DNA of 54,604 nt from Chloroflexota bacterium (lineage in GTDB: Bacteria > Chloroflexota > Chloroflexia > Chloroflexales > Roseiflexaceae), in NCBI GenBank assembly GCA_013388755.1, contig JACAEQ010000010.1, forward strand, positions 1 through 54,604. The letters are read 5' to 3'. Below are positions 9,101 to 17,407 of this stretch, piece by piece (the first letter of the stretch is position 1; every line of letters begins with the position of its first letter). Made by a program: the position numbers and the translations under genes. A model generated the notes under the pieces. The model ran no database searches and was not told the DNA's origin. It was given only the letters and a program-made list of their open reading frames with translations.

Positions 9101-9565
9101 CTGTTCGCGCCGATCCGTTCGACGGTGCAGGCGATGTCGCCCCGCGCTCTGGCCGAAGCGCTCGATGGCACGTACACCAGTGTCGTCGAGCAACTCGACC
9201 AGCTTCACCCGCGCCTGATTCGTGAGCCGGTGCAGCAATTGTTTGATACGACCCTGGCAGCGCTCGACGATCTGCGAACCGGCCTGATCGAAACGCTCGC
9301 CGCTGCCGTTGACGCGGCTCTCGGCCGGATCAGGGACGTACTGCGGCTGCTCGATCCGCGTGTGCTCGTCATTGGCCTGGGTAATCTTTTCGCGCTGGTG
9401 AAACAATCGCTAACGGCGCTGAACCTTGATGTGTTGCTCGATCGGCTGGCAGCAGCCTTCGATCGGCTACGCACCGATCTGCTGGACTCGCTCGCACGCA
9501 CCGGCGCCGCGTTCGACCGCATGCTGGGGGCGCTGCTGCCGCTTGTCGGGGAGGGCGTGCCATGA
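6188..9565 (+). CDS. Tape-measure-like helical repeat protein (1125 aa)
   Basis: Very long, Ala/Leu-rich and almost wholly alpha-helical, without Cys-based or catalytic motifs. Loose repeats of the form L-x-P-x-x-LLAPL-x-x-x-F recur from residue ~580 to 1100, for example around 7930, 8090, 8160 and 8400. No strong transmembrane segment is seen. The start at 6188 follows the preceding stop by 13 nt. Size, composition and position (after tube, chaperone and adaptor) suggest the tape measure that sets tube length. At about 1.5 angstrom per helical residue it would specify a tail near 160-170 nm. The alternative is a long scaffold or a coiled accessory protein. Confidence 0.6.
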   Translation: MSASGLLAQLPDLGALEHLRDTAGAGLSGPLDQLGNAERLLAPLIGALAPLSGQAPDLAGALDLLVSQRGALVAALPGDTAGQVGAVLPLLDSARRLVSSSAVAPILDDLRAGRSINQIARDALALTTGELLGALPSLAGDAIPDEARTAISAIQSAMQGLGAAPDAGVLADTIAEYILGAAPVPLRAVANVRRALFEPLDSALALTGSEFDSLVQRLVARVDSAATLLETIDPQSVPEWQAAGAMLTRAATDLTGLRVILEPLPNRLHGVIAATEPGRYTAELRQALAALPAPDNRGRSISLEELASGILDPLDTMTAALEQLSPAQFTSALRAHLDRLLAIFDTLAESVQDNPVLQLFDDLRQAVAAIAGAIQGVRDTIDGAVQTLAGVAGGALGAFSDVRRQVEDAFRAFQAAITAIDVAGLVQAVRSILDQAGDALSGVPLPDLKAGLDQALTTVEGLVEMLAGAVAGAVEQAGALVDSLGDLSFRPLVEPVVDAIDAVQSAVAAINLDLLPDMLREQVGGVVSGFVAEFGDDPEQWFEREIIGALTAAFDAAAGAVRDLLGRLRGKLAEFAAAIDRLDPAALLAPLTDLFQRFDAALDGLSGDGLLNPVRAVLDDLRAALDAIAPERLLAPLEEAFERDVLAPIRDFRPSSLLAPLIDAFEPVEELLGKLDFSEALRGLGQEAGEFLGATQAQFAGGVDAGPVQPILDLLRPATGVEQWTGALEEQFAAYRPGRLLAPLQEALAPLESAVSAAADDVLAAVAARIGDLTPSALLHTETTATAVRERFERLAQDVELHRPVAVAAAYGAGYARLSAALARVDERAVPEAARSAFQEVRDALVTLAPASLIALDAEFVALPGRLRQSAGRTLDLSGLAAQFGDRLVALGGRIPATLRSTADPAAIRQTLAGLLPGALITRVDERFEAFLAAAQRFGPAIQAAVEGVADQIGEKLAALTPAALFERFDELFAPIRSTVQAMSPRALAEALDGTYTSVVEQLDQLHPRLIREPVQQLFDTTLAALDDLRTGLIETLAAAVDAALGRIRDVLRLLDPRVLVIGLGNLFALVKQSLTALNLDVLLDRLAAAFDRLRTDLLDSLARTGAAFDRMLGALLPLVGEGVP

Positions 9566-12132
9566 CCCGCGCCGATAGTGCATTCGATCCGTCGGGAAAC
9601 ATGCTCTGGTCCGATGACGGCCAGGGACGCACCGCGTATGCCTATGACGCCGACGGCCGGTTGAGTGCGACGATCTACCCGGATGGTCGTTGTCTCGGGT
9701 TGCGCTATGACGGGGCTGGCAACGTTGCCGAGCGGATCTCTGCCGGGCGATGGCGGGAGCAGTATCGCTACGATGGGGCGAACCGGCTGACCGAAACGCG
9801 CTTTGCCGATGGTAGTTACGTGACCTATCGTTACGACGCCGCCGGCCGACTCGGCGAGATCGCGGCGGGTGATTGTACCACGCGCTATACGTATGACGAC
9901 GCCGGACGGCCAGTTGCCGGTGAACAGATCATTGCCGGCCGTGCCTACCATACCTTGTTTGCATACGATGCGGATGGTCACCTCACCGGCGTGCGCGTGC
10001 CGGGCCTGGATGCGTGGGTGTGCTACGCCTACGACGATCAACGGCGCCTGGCGTCGCTCGGCTATGACGGCGCGCCTGAACTGGTGCGCCTGCGGTACGA
10101 AGCGGACAGCGCGCGGGTGATGATCACAACCGCTGCCGGTGCCGAGCAGTCGATCGAGTTGAGCAAGCGCAGTCTCGTGCGCCGGATTACGCTCCATGAT
10201 GGGAACGGCGCGGCAGTTTTCGATCTGCGGTATCGGTCCGTCCCACCGGGCCAGGTTGTTGCGCTCGGTGACGAACGTTACTGCTATGATGATCATGGCC
10301 GTCTGAGTGAATACGGCCCGCTCTCCGGTCCGACGGTGCACTATTCCTATGATGCTGCCGGTAACCGGCTCGAGGCGCATGTTCCCGGCGCGCCAGCGCA
10401 CGTCTACCACTATGACGCCGGCGGCAGATTGACACGTGTATGCTGCGCAGGCGCGACGATCGCGCGTTACGCCTATGACGGCGAAGGCGCGCTCACCGGG
10501 CGCGAGGATCATTGCGGCGCCTGGAGCTATCGTTATGACGCCGGCGGGCGGCTCACACGCGCCGAACGGGCCGGAAGATTCGTCGCGGCCTACACCTACG
10601 ACCATACCGGTCGCCGCATCGCCAGTCGCAGCCCATCCGGCACGACGATCATCCACCGCGATCCGTGGGGCAATCGGATTGCCGAAACCAGCGCCGGCGA
10701 AACGCGCGTCTTTCTCGGTCCCGCCGGCCAGCACCTGGCATGCCTGGTCGTGTGTGACGGGTGCGTGACGGTACGTTTTCTGCATGCCGACCACCTTGGA
10801 TCGGTACGCGCAGTCACCGACGAGCGCGGTCAGGTGGTGGCACGCTATGACTTCGATCCCTGGGGGATGCTACGCTCGACTGCGGGCGAGGAGCGCTGGC
10901 GGATCTATGCCGGCCACCCGTATGATGCCGCGCTCGGCTGGTACGAGTGCGGCGTGCGCCTGTACGACCCGCAGATCGGGCGGTTCACCACCGCCGACAG
11001 CTATACCTTCGCCGCCGATGACCCGCGCCTGTTGTGGGTTGATGCCGCAGCCGGCTCACGGCGGCAACTGCGCGCGCAACGCTTACAGATCTGGCAGCGC
11101 GAGGGGGCATGTCGCAATCGCTACGTCTATGCCCGGAACAGCCCGCTGACCTATGTTGACCGCGACGGCCACAATGTGGGCCTGTACTTTCTCTACACGC
11201 TGGCCGCAATCTTCTGGGCCCTCCCGTATACCCTGGTCGGGTTCCTGTTTTTTGAAGTCTTCCTGAACTGGATCACATTCGCCTGGTTGTGGGACTGGGG
11301 CCGGCATCGCTGGGCAGGCGAGAGCAGTGACCGGCTCGGCGCCTGGGCATGGTGGGTGATCGGCGGCCTTTCCGGCAGACTGGTGATTGGCGGCGGGGCG
11401 TTTACACTCGGCAACTTCATTATCGCCAACGCCGATTTCATGGACGGCCTGGACACCACTCGCCGGAGCTTTGGTGTTCCCGTGCGGCATAACGAACTGG
11501 TCGATCCGCTGGATACCTCCCGGTTGCTGACGCAGCGCGAGGCGATTGTTGAACATGAGTTGCGCCATACGAACCAGTACGGCTGGTGGGGGCCGTTCAT
11601 GATGCCCTGGGTGCTGCTGTTGTATTTCCTGTTTCAGAACCTGTTGCTGACCGCTATCTCGGCCATCAGCCGGCGCGATGTTCACGTCAGCTGGCAAACG
11701 CTCTGGCAGACCATCAGCGGCTCCTGGTGGCAGGCGACGATCGCCGGCGCCAGTGTGCTCCTACTGCCTGGCGCCTACTGGTGGGACTATATCGGACGTG
11801 GTGGGTATGGTTCGTCCTGGTTCGAACAGGATGCAGCGCAGCACTCCGGCGCGGCCAATGCCCAGAATGTTCGCGCGAACGCGGCGCAGTCCAGCCTGCC
11901 CCCAGGCGGTTCGACGATCATCTCCGTGATTAGCGACCCGAACCGGACGGGCGCGTTGACGCTCACGGTGACGACCAGCGCTTCGGGTGGGGCCGCGCCG
12001 GTTGACATTACGCCGGCGGCCATCGGCAACCTGCGCGTTTTTCGGTATACCGCCGGCCCAGACGCCGGAACCGATGTGTTGACGGCAGGTGACGGGAGTT
12101 CGACCTTTCAACTGGAGATTACCGTCGCATGA
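9562..12132 (+). CDS. Short RHS-repeat protein with membrane HELRH C-terminal domain (putative effector)
   Basis: 856 aa, ATGA overlap with the tape-measure gene. Residues ~1-480 are YD repeats (YRYDGANRL, YTYDDAGRP, YHYDAGGRL and others) that build an RHS shell. The RHS core end is recognisable (YDPQIGRFTTAD, then NRYVYARNSPLTYVDRDG at ~516-535) but is split by a ~35-residue insert. After the core come hydrophobic stretches (~540-575, 595-620, 674-702, 727-746) and an HExxH motif, H665-E-L-R-H669, followed by NQYGWWGPF. RHS shells encapsulate C-terminal toxins. Here the toxin would be a membrane-associated metallopeptidase-like domain. There is no signal peptide, so delivery by the tail particle is plausible. 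Peptidase activity is inferred, not shown. Confidence 0.8.
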   Translation: MTRADSAFDPSGNMLWSDDGQGRTAYAYDADGRLSATIYPDGRCLGLRYDGAGNVAERISAGRWREQYRYDGANRLTETRFADGSYVTYRYDAAGRLGEIAAGDCTTRYTYDDAGRPVAGEQIIAGRAYHTLFAYDADGHLTGVRVPGLDAWVCYAYDDQRRLASLGYDGAPELVRLRYEADSARVMITTAAGAEQSIELSKRSLVRRITLHDGNGAAVFDLRYRSVPPGQVVALGDERYCYDDHGRLSEYGPLSGPTVHYSYDAAGNRLEAHVPGAPAHVYHYDAGGRLTRVCCAGATIARYAYDGEGALTGREDHCGAWSYRYDAGGRLTRAERAGRFVAAYTYDHTGRRIASRSPSGTTIIHRDPWGNRIAETSAGETRVFLGPAGQHLACLVVCDGCVTVRFLHADHLGSVRAVTDERGQVVARYDFDPWGMLRSTAGEERWRIYAGHPYDAALGWYECGVRLYDPQIGRFTTADSYTFAADDPRLLWVDAAAGSRRQLRAQRLQIWQREGACRNRYVYARNSPLTYVDRDGHNVGLYFLYTLAAIFWALPYTLVGFLFFEVFLNWITFAWLWDWGRHRWAGESSDRLGAWAWWVIGGLSGRLVIGGGAFTLGNFIIANADFMDGLDTTRRSFGVPVRHNELVDPLDTSRLLTQREAIVEHELRHTNQYGWWGPFMMPWVLLLYFLFQNLLLTAISAISRRDVHVSWQTLWQTISGSWWQATIAGASVLLLPGAYWWDYIGRGGYGSSWFEQDAAQHSGAANAQNVRANAAQSSLPPGGSTIISVISDPNRTGALTLTVTTSASGGAAPVDITPAAIGNLRVFRYTAGPDAGTDVLTAGDGSSTFQLEITVA

Positions 12133-12764
12133 ACAACGCGCCGATCCGCCCCATGCTTGACGATTTCGAGTTACCGCTGGTCCAGGTGCTGCGTACCGAA
12201 GAGGACCAGGTATGGGTCGATCATGCGGTTCCGGCCCGCGATGGCTCGCTGCTTCAGCGCCTGAACCGTGCTGCGACGCGTATCTTCGTCCAGGGGGTGC
12301 TTGCCAGCGATCGCTCGCTCGACCACCTGGAACGATTGCGCGAATTGTTTCAGCGTGCTGAGCCGATGCCGTTTGTGGCCGACATCATGACCGCGACAGC
12401 GGTGACACAGGTGCTGCTCGAGGATCTGGTGGTGCGTGAACTGGCCGGTAAGCCGCAGTGTTACACGTATGCGCTTGACCTTGTTGAATATGTGCCCACG
12501 ACCGATCCGCCAGCTCCGATCCGCCCACCCCCGCCGCCGCCACCTCCGCCGCCGCCGGAGTGCCCGGATCGTACCGGGCGGATCGAGGTGACCGTGATCT
12601 TGCCCGCCGGGCAGACCGACTATACCGGTGTCGTGGTGCGGCTGCAGCGCACGGGCGACTCGACCGCGCCACCAATTGAACTGACCGATCAGGTAGATGG
12701 CGTCTACGCAATGGATAATCTGCCGGCCGGCGAATACCGCGCGACGGCGTTGCGGAGGCCCTGA
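12129..12764 (+). CDS. LysM/DNA-circularisation-like adaptor, copy 2, with beta-sandwich tail
   Basis: 211 aa, ATGA overlap with the RHS gene. Residues ~8-118 are paralogous to the protein at 5590-6174 (DDFELPLVQ, PFVADIMTA, ELAGKPQCYTY, LVEYV). A run of 11 prolines encoded by CCG/CCA/CCT/CCC codons (~12527-12560) leads to a C-terminal beta domain (RIEVTVILPAG... DNLPAGEYRATAL) that resembles carboxypeptidase-regulatory/SpaA-like folds. The same style of beta domain recurs at the end of the next gene. Position between RHS and OmpA-like proteins suggests a baseplate adaptor tied to cargo or envelope contact. Confidence 0.55.
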   Translation: MNNAPIRPMLDDFELPLVQVLRTEEDQVWVDHAVPARDGSLLQRLNRAATRIFVQGVLASDRSLDHLERLRELFQRAEPMPFVADIMTATAVTQVLLEDLVVRELAGKPQCYTYALDLVEYVPTTDPPAPIRPPPPPPPPPPPECPDRTGRIEVTVILPAGQTDYTGVVVRLQRTGDSTAPPIELTDQVDGVYAMDNLPAGEYRATALRRP

Positions 12765-14116
12765 TGGCCGCTGAGGCGTCAACATTGATCGACGTGCCCC
12801 CCTGCGGCGCTGGCTCGGGGGTCATCCGGCTCACCGAGGAGCATATCTGTGTCCATGTGCTGGATGGCGTGCATTTCGACTTTGACTATTGCTTCGTTCG
12901 CCCGGAGGGGCGCGTGGTGATCCGCGAGATCGTGACGGCGGTCAACCAGGCGAGCGACAGGCAATTGTTGATTGTCGGCCACACTGACCGCTCCGGCCTG
13001 AACGCGTACAACATCGCGCTCTCTCGCCGCCGGGCGCGTAGCGTACTGGCCTATGTGCGCCAGAACGTGGACGGCTGGATGGACCTGTTGCGCACCATGA
13101 TGAGTAGCCCCGGTAGCGACACGACGCCGCGCAGCGGCACGGGCCAGAGTTATGATCGCTGGCAGACGCGCGAGATTCAGTACATGCTCAGCGCGATCCA
13201 GCGGCCGGGCAGTTCCAACACCTATTATGGCGGGCCGATCGACAACATCATGGGTTCCGACACGCGCGCCGGGCTCGACGCCTTTCGCGCCGATGCGGGA
13301 TTGCCTGCCAACGGCGGCAGCGGAACACGCTGGGCCGGTGTGGACGAGGAGACCTGGCGTGTGCTGTTCGAGCGCTACATGACCCAGGATGCCGAGGCCA
13401 TTCCGCCGGAGCGTTTTCTCCCGCCGGAGTTGCTTGGGTGCGGTGAACAGTACCCGCGAATCGAGACCCGCGCGCCCGGCACGGAGAGCCTTGACCTGGT
13501 TGATGCTGAGGCGCGCTCTGAGACCAACCGGCGCGTCGAGTTCCTGCTCATCCCGCCAGCGCTGGTGCCGGCGTCGGTGACCTGCGCGGCGCTCTATGAT
13601 CAACCGATGGTGATCTGCCCGGAGGACCCGCAGCCAATCGCCGCCACGTTCAAGTTCTATGATGGCGACGGTAGCCGGCCGTACCCGGACCTTGATGTTG
13701 CCATTACCGGCCAGGGAGGGTTCACCCGCCGCCGCACGACCAGCGACCAGGGAACGATCCTGCTCGACGACATCACCCAGGGTGATTACCGGTTGACCGT
13801 CGCTGACGATCTCAGTCTCGAATTGCGCACCGCCGGCCTTGGCACGGCACGCGGCAATGAAGCGTCGGTCCGGCTGCAACGGTCAACGGTTGCCGAACTC
13901 GAGGCCGCACGCCTGAGCCAGACGGTAACGTTGCGGATCGAGTTACAGAATGAATGGGGCCAGCCCTATGTCGGGCCGTTCGACCTGACACTGCCGGGTG
14001 GCGAGGTGCTCGCCGGCGAAACGACCGATGCCGCCGGGCGTTGGGAACGCGCCGGCATGGCAACCGGCGCGTATACCGTCACCATCGCCGACCAGTTTGT
14101 GAGCCTTGTGGAGTAG
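12764..14116 (+). CDS. OmpA-like protein with inserted peptidoglycan-binding-like domain
   Basis: 450 aa, TGATG overlap with the preceding gene. Residues ~30-100 are the first half of an OmpA-like peptidoglycan-associating domain (FDFDYCFVRPEG, VGHTDRSG, NIALSRRRARSVLAYV). Residues ~120-220 are an insert with an MLSAIQ...YYGGPIDNIMGSDTRAGLDAF pattern typical of peptidoglycan-binding-like 1 domains. The OmpA fold closes at ~250-262 with NRRVEFLLI. The C-terminal ~180 residues form two beta-sandwich domains containing GDYRLTVAD and GAYTVTIAD. No signal peptide is present. Known OmpA domains bind peptidoglycan, so in a tail particle it may anchor the CIS to the wall or help spike penetration. 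Confidence 0.75.
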   Translation: MAAEASTLIDVPPCGAGSGVIRLTEEHICVHVLDGVHFDFDYCFVRPEGRVVIREIVTAVNQASDRQLLIVGHTDRSGLNAYNIALSRRRARSVLAYVRQNVDGWMDLLRTMMSSPGSDTTPRSGTGQSYDRWQTREIQYMLSAIQRPGSSNTYYGGPIDNIMGSDTRAGLDAFRADAGLPANGGSGTRWAGVDEETWRVLFERYMTQDAEAIPPERFLPPELLGCGEQYPRIETRAPGTESLDLVDAEARSETNRRVEFLLIPPALVPASVTCAALYDQPMVICPEDPQPIAATFKFYDGDGSRPYPDLDVAITGQGGFTRRRTTSDQGTILLDDITQGDYRLTVADDLSLELRTAGLGTARGNEASVRLQRSTVAELEAARLSQTVTLRIELQNEWGQPYVGPFDLTLPGGEVLAGETTDAAGRWERAGMATGAYTVTIADQFVSLVE

Positions 14117-14119
14117 CTC

Positions 14120-15598
14120 GTGGGTAGCGTTACGAAAACCGTTACTGCTGATGATCCGGTGATCCGTGCCCAGGCGCTGGACCCGAACCGCTGGCTGATT
14201 CCGCAACAGCACGCGGACATCCCGCGGTTCACCCAGGGCAACCGGGTGGAACCGTTGATTGACGGCCAGGCGGCCTTTGCCGCGATGCATACCGCATTCA
14301 CTGCAACGGCGAACGCGGAAGATTATATCTACATCACCGGGTGGGATCTTGTGCCTGCCATCCACCTGCTGGGACGTTCCGTGCCTGCGTCAACCGTTGA
14401 TGCGGTGCTGTCGTCTGCCGCGGGGCGGGGCGTTGATGTGCGCATGCTGATCTGGGTGATTACCACACCATTTACGATTACAGGTGTGAACACCTTCATG
14501 GATGGCAAAACCCGCGATACGACCGGTTCGCATCATCAGAAGACCGCCGCAGTGCATGCCAACAACACGCTCACCAGTTTCGTCGGCGGCATTGATATGA
14601 CACGCGACCGCTGGGACACGCCGGCGCACAACTTCCCCGACCCGAATGCTGATTACAAAGGCAGCGGGCAGCCGTGGCACGATGTCCATGCAAAAGTCAA
14701 CGGTCCGGCGGCGGCCGACATTGAAACCAATATTCGCCATCGCTGGAACGATACCCGTGTTGTGTTCAGGCCACCGATCGGGCCACCAATCGGGACGCCG
14801 CCGCCGACGCCGCCGATGCCGGTTCATCCGGTGCCGGCCGCTGTTCCCGGCGGGACGCACATCGTCCAGACGCTGCGAACGTTCCCGCACCATGCCACCT
14901 TTGGCACCTTCAACTGGCCCTACGATTTCGCGCCAACCGGCGAGTCTGGCCTGCGGCGGGCGTATCTGAATGCGATCGGCAATGCGCGTGAATACATCTA
15001 CATCGAGGATCAGTACATGATCTCGGATGATGTCATCAGCCCGGCGATTGCAGCCGCGATGCGACGCTCGCCCCAGCTCCAGGTGATTCTCGTCACTGCG
15101 CCGGAGCCCGACACAGGAACGCAGAACATCAAGGACGCCTTCGACTTTCATCAGAACCGCTTCGTTGCCAATCTGCGCGCCGTTGATGCGTCGCGAGTTC
15201 AGATCTTCCATCTTGAGAACCTGGGATCGCCGCGAACGCCAATCTACTGCCACTCGAAAGTCTGCATCATTGATGATATCTGGGCGATTATCGGCTCGTG
15301 CAACATGAGCACCCGGAGCCTGACCCACGATTCGGAGATCAGTATTGCGGTGGTGGATCTCGCGGTCGAACACGGGCGGCGGCGCTTCGCCCGCGATCTG
15401 CGGATCGCCCTCTGGTCCGAGCACCTCGGCCTGACGCCAGCGGAACGATCGTTGATCAACGATCCGCTGGCCGGGGCCGCGGAATGGCGGTCGCGTGCCG
15501 GAACGCCACCGGCGCATGCGGTGGTCCACACGCGCCCGGCCGGTTCCGACTCGATCCTGTGGCGGACATTCGTCGATCCAGATGGCTCAGGGCCATAG
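14120..15598 (+). CDS. Phospholipase D family protein (putative CIS effector)
   Basis: 492 aa with a GTG start, 3 nt after the preceding stop, with GGAG just upstream. Two HKD half-sites define the phosphodiesterase fold. The first is SHHQKTAAV with H139 and K141, but the usual Asp is His146. The second, CHSKVCIID starting at H378, is complete and is followed by IGSCNMSTRSLTHDSE. No signal peptide or transmembrane segment is seen. PLD enzymes hydrolyse phospholipid head groups. Placed between structural genes of a contractile particle, the protein is best explained as an envelope-attacking cargo or spike-associated effector. The lost Asp may modify but need not abolish activity. Confidence 0.85.
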   Translation: MGSVTKTVTADDPVIRAQALDPNRWLIPQQHADIPRFTQGNRVEPLIDGQAAFAAMHTAFTATANAEDYIYITGWDLVPAIHLLGRSVPASTVDAVLSSAAGRGVDVRMLIWVITTPFTITGVNTFMDGKTRDTTGSHHQKTAAVHANNTLTSFVGGIDMTRDRWDTPAHNFPDPNADYKGSGQPWHDVHAKVNGPAAADIETNIRHRWNDTRVVFRPPIGPPIGTPPPTPPMPVHPVPAAVPGGTHIVQTLRTFPHHATFGTFNWPYDFAPTGESGLRRAYLNAIGNAREYIYIEDQYMISDDVISPAIAAAMRRSPQLQVILVTAPEPDTGTQNIKDAFDFHQNRFVANLRAVDASRVQIFHLENLGSPRTPIYCHSKVCIIDDIWAIIGSCNMSTRSLTHDSEISIAVVDLAVEHGRRRFARDLRIALWSEHLGLTPAERSLINDPLAGAAEWRSRAGTPPAHAVVHTRPAGSDSILWRTFVDPDGSGP

Positions 15599-15611
15599 CA
15601 GGAGCCGGCAG

Positions 15612-16601
15612 ATGCGTTTCAAACCTGTCTATCGCATTGTCATCGGCGCCAGCGAGATTGACGTTACCAGGGATGTGACGGCAAGCGCGGTGGTAAGCCT
15701 GGATATTGAGCGGGCGCTTGACCTCGCGGTGGACTCGTGCGAACTGGTGCTGGCGCCCCTGGGGGGCGTGCAACCGGCGCCAGGTGACGATATCAGCGTT
15801 GACCTGGGATACGACACGACGCTCCATCGCGTGTTCACTGGCAGCATCGCCAGTGTGGCGCTGGAGGCGACGGCTGTACGCGTGATGGCGCTCAGCCCGG
15901 TGCGGGCGCTTACCGCTCGCCGGCTTGGGCGCGCCTACACCGGGCGGAGCGCCGGCCAGATCGTGCGTGACCTGGCAGGTGAGGCGAATGTGCGAACCGG
16001 TGTGATTGACGACGGCATCCGTTTCCCTGTCTATGCGGTGGATGAGCGCGTGAGCCTGGCGCGCAATATCATGCGCCTGGCCGAACGGTGCGGCTTCGAT
16101 GCCTATGTGTTGCCGACCGGCGAGCTCGAGTTCCGCCGCTTTACCGGCGCTGTCATCCACGTTTTCACCTACGGTAAGGATATTCTTGATTACCGTGTGA
16201 GTGTGCGCCCCGAGCGCGCGTCTACCGTCACCGTGTTTGGCGAGAGTGCCGCCAGCGCCCGTGGCGATGCCGCCGCGAGCTGGTTGACACGCAACTTCGG
16301 GTCGGGTACCGCGAGTGGCGGCGCGGGTGATGAACCGATCCTCATCCTCGACCCGGCCATCCGCACCACCGAAGGAGCGACGCAACGTGCCGAGGCAGCG
16401 CTCCGCCGCTCCCGGCAACGCGCCAGGATCGGGTGGCTGCAGGCGCTCGGGCGACCTGAGATCGCGCTCGGGGATGCGTTACGGATCGAGCAGGCGCCGG
16501 ACTCGCGATTGAACGATACCTTCCAGGCCCGCGCCATCCGCCATCGCCTGACCAGGCGACGCGGTCTGTTGACCGACATTGATATCTGGGGCATGCCATG
16601 A
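15612..16601 (+). CDS. Baseplate hub protein, gpD/gp27-like (late control D family)
   Basis: A 329-aa hub protein that forms the trimeric base on which the spike sits. It contains the gpD pattern: early strands with SCELVLAPL, a GYDTTLHRVFTGSI segment, AGQIVRDLAGEANV, and a LARNIMRLAERCGFDAYVLPTGELEFR block. The C-terminal half ends in the second barrel (GDALRIEQAP...HRLTRRRGLLTDIDIWG). AGGAG (15600-15604) lies 7 nt before the ATG. The next gene overlaps by ATGA, as expected for a hub-spike pair. Confidence 0.8.
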   Translation: MRFKPVYRIVIGASEIDVTRDVTASAVVSLDIERALDLAVDSCELVLAPLGGVQPAPGDDISVDLGYDTTLHRVFTGSIASVALEATAVRVMALSPVRALTARRLGRAYTGRSAGQIVRDLAGEANVRTGVIDDGIRFPVYAVDERVSLARNIMRLAERCGFDAYVLPTGELEFRRFTGAVIHVFTYGKDILDYRVSVRPERASTVTVFGESAASARGDAAASWLTRNFGSGTASGGAGDEPILILDPAIRTTEGATQRAEAALRRSRQRARIGWLQALGRPEIALGDALRIEQAPDSRLNDTFQARAIRHRLTRRRGLLTDIDIWGMP

Positions 16602-17395
16602 CCACACTCCTCAGCGCCATCCAGGAGATCGTTCGTGACGAGATGCGCGGTGTTCGCCTCGCCGAACTTGGCGTCGTCGAAACAACGTATGCGCATGCCG
16701 CTGCGAGTGACAACGATAACTACACCTGCGACGTGCGTCTGAAGGGCAGTGACGTCTTGCTGACCAGGGTTCCAATCGCCACCGGTCATATCGGTACTGC
16801 CGCAGTTCCCAACAAAGGCGATCTGGTGCTGCTGGCCTTCGATCAGGGCGACGTCAACCAGCCGATCGTGATCGGCAGGCTCTATACCGACACCGAGCGT
16901 CCGCCAGTCAATCGTAACGATGAGATTATCTTCCGGCTGCCATTGCAGAAGGATGATACCAGGACGGTCATGGCGGCGATACGCAATATCTCGGGACGCG
17001 AGATCATTATCGAGTTGCCTTCCAAGATAACGGTCCAGATCATTGATGATGCCGTCAAGGTGACTGCCGGCCAGACCTCGATCGCCCTGGAGCAACCGGG
17101 TGGCGCCGACGGTGTGGCAACCATCCAGTCGGGGCGCTCAACGATTTCGGTCAAGCAGAATAGCGACATCACGGTGAACGCCGGAGGGAACATCACGATC
17201 TCGACCGGTACCGGCGATGTGACGATCGAGGGCAAGAACGTCACGATCAAGAGCATGATGGATACGACGATTGATGCCGGGATGCAGGCCACCGTCAAGG
17301 GTGGCATCACCGCGACGCTCCAGGGATCGGCGCAGGCTGCCGTGAAGGGCGCGATGGTTTCGGTGAATGGTATCACATCATTCTCGCCGGCATAG
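16598..17395 (+). CDS. Central spike protein, gp5/gpV/VgrG-like
   Basis: 265 aa. Residues ~20-105 form the OB-fold typical of gp5/VgrG spikes: CDVRLKGSD, VPIATGHIGTAAVPNKGDLVLLAFDQGD (in part) and VIGRLY. The C-terminal ~130 residues are short repeating strands (ITVNAGGNITISTGTGDV and similar) predicted to form the triple beta-helix needle. Starts inside the hub stop codon (ATGA). A PAAR-like tip gene follows 13 nt downstream, completing the puncturing device. Confidence 0.85.
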   Translation: MTTLLSAIQEIVRDEMRGVRLAELGVVETTYAHAAASDNDNYTCDVRLKGSDVLLTRVPIATGHIGTAAVPNKGDLVLLAFDQGDVNQPIVIGRLYTDTERPPVNRNDEIIFRLPLQKDDTRTVMAAIRNISGREIIIELPSKITVQIIDDAVKVTAGQTSIALEQPGGADGVATIQSGRSTISVKQNSDITVNAGGNITISTGTGDVTIEGKNVTIKSMMDTTIDAGMQATVKGGITATLQGSAQAAVKGAMVSVNGITSFSPA

Positions 17396-17407
17396 AGGGA
17401 GGCTTCC

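Noticed and set aside
9205-10794. Long antisense open frame (529 aa) opposite the tape-measure and RHS genes
   Set aside because: It covers parts of two clearly coding genes and shows no domain; GC-rich third positions keep antisense frames open throughout this window.
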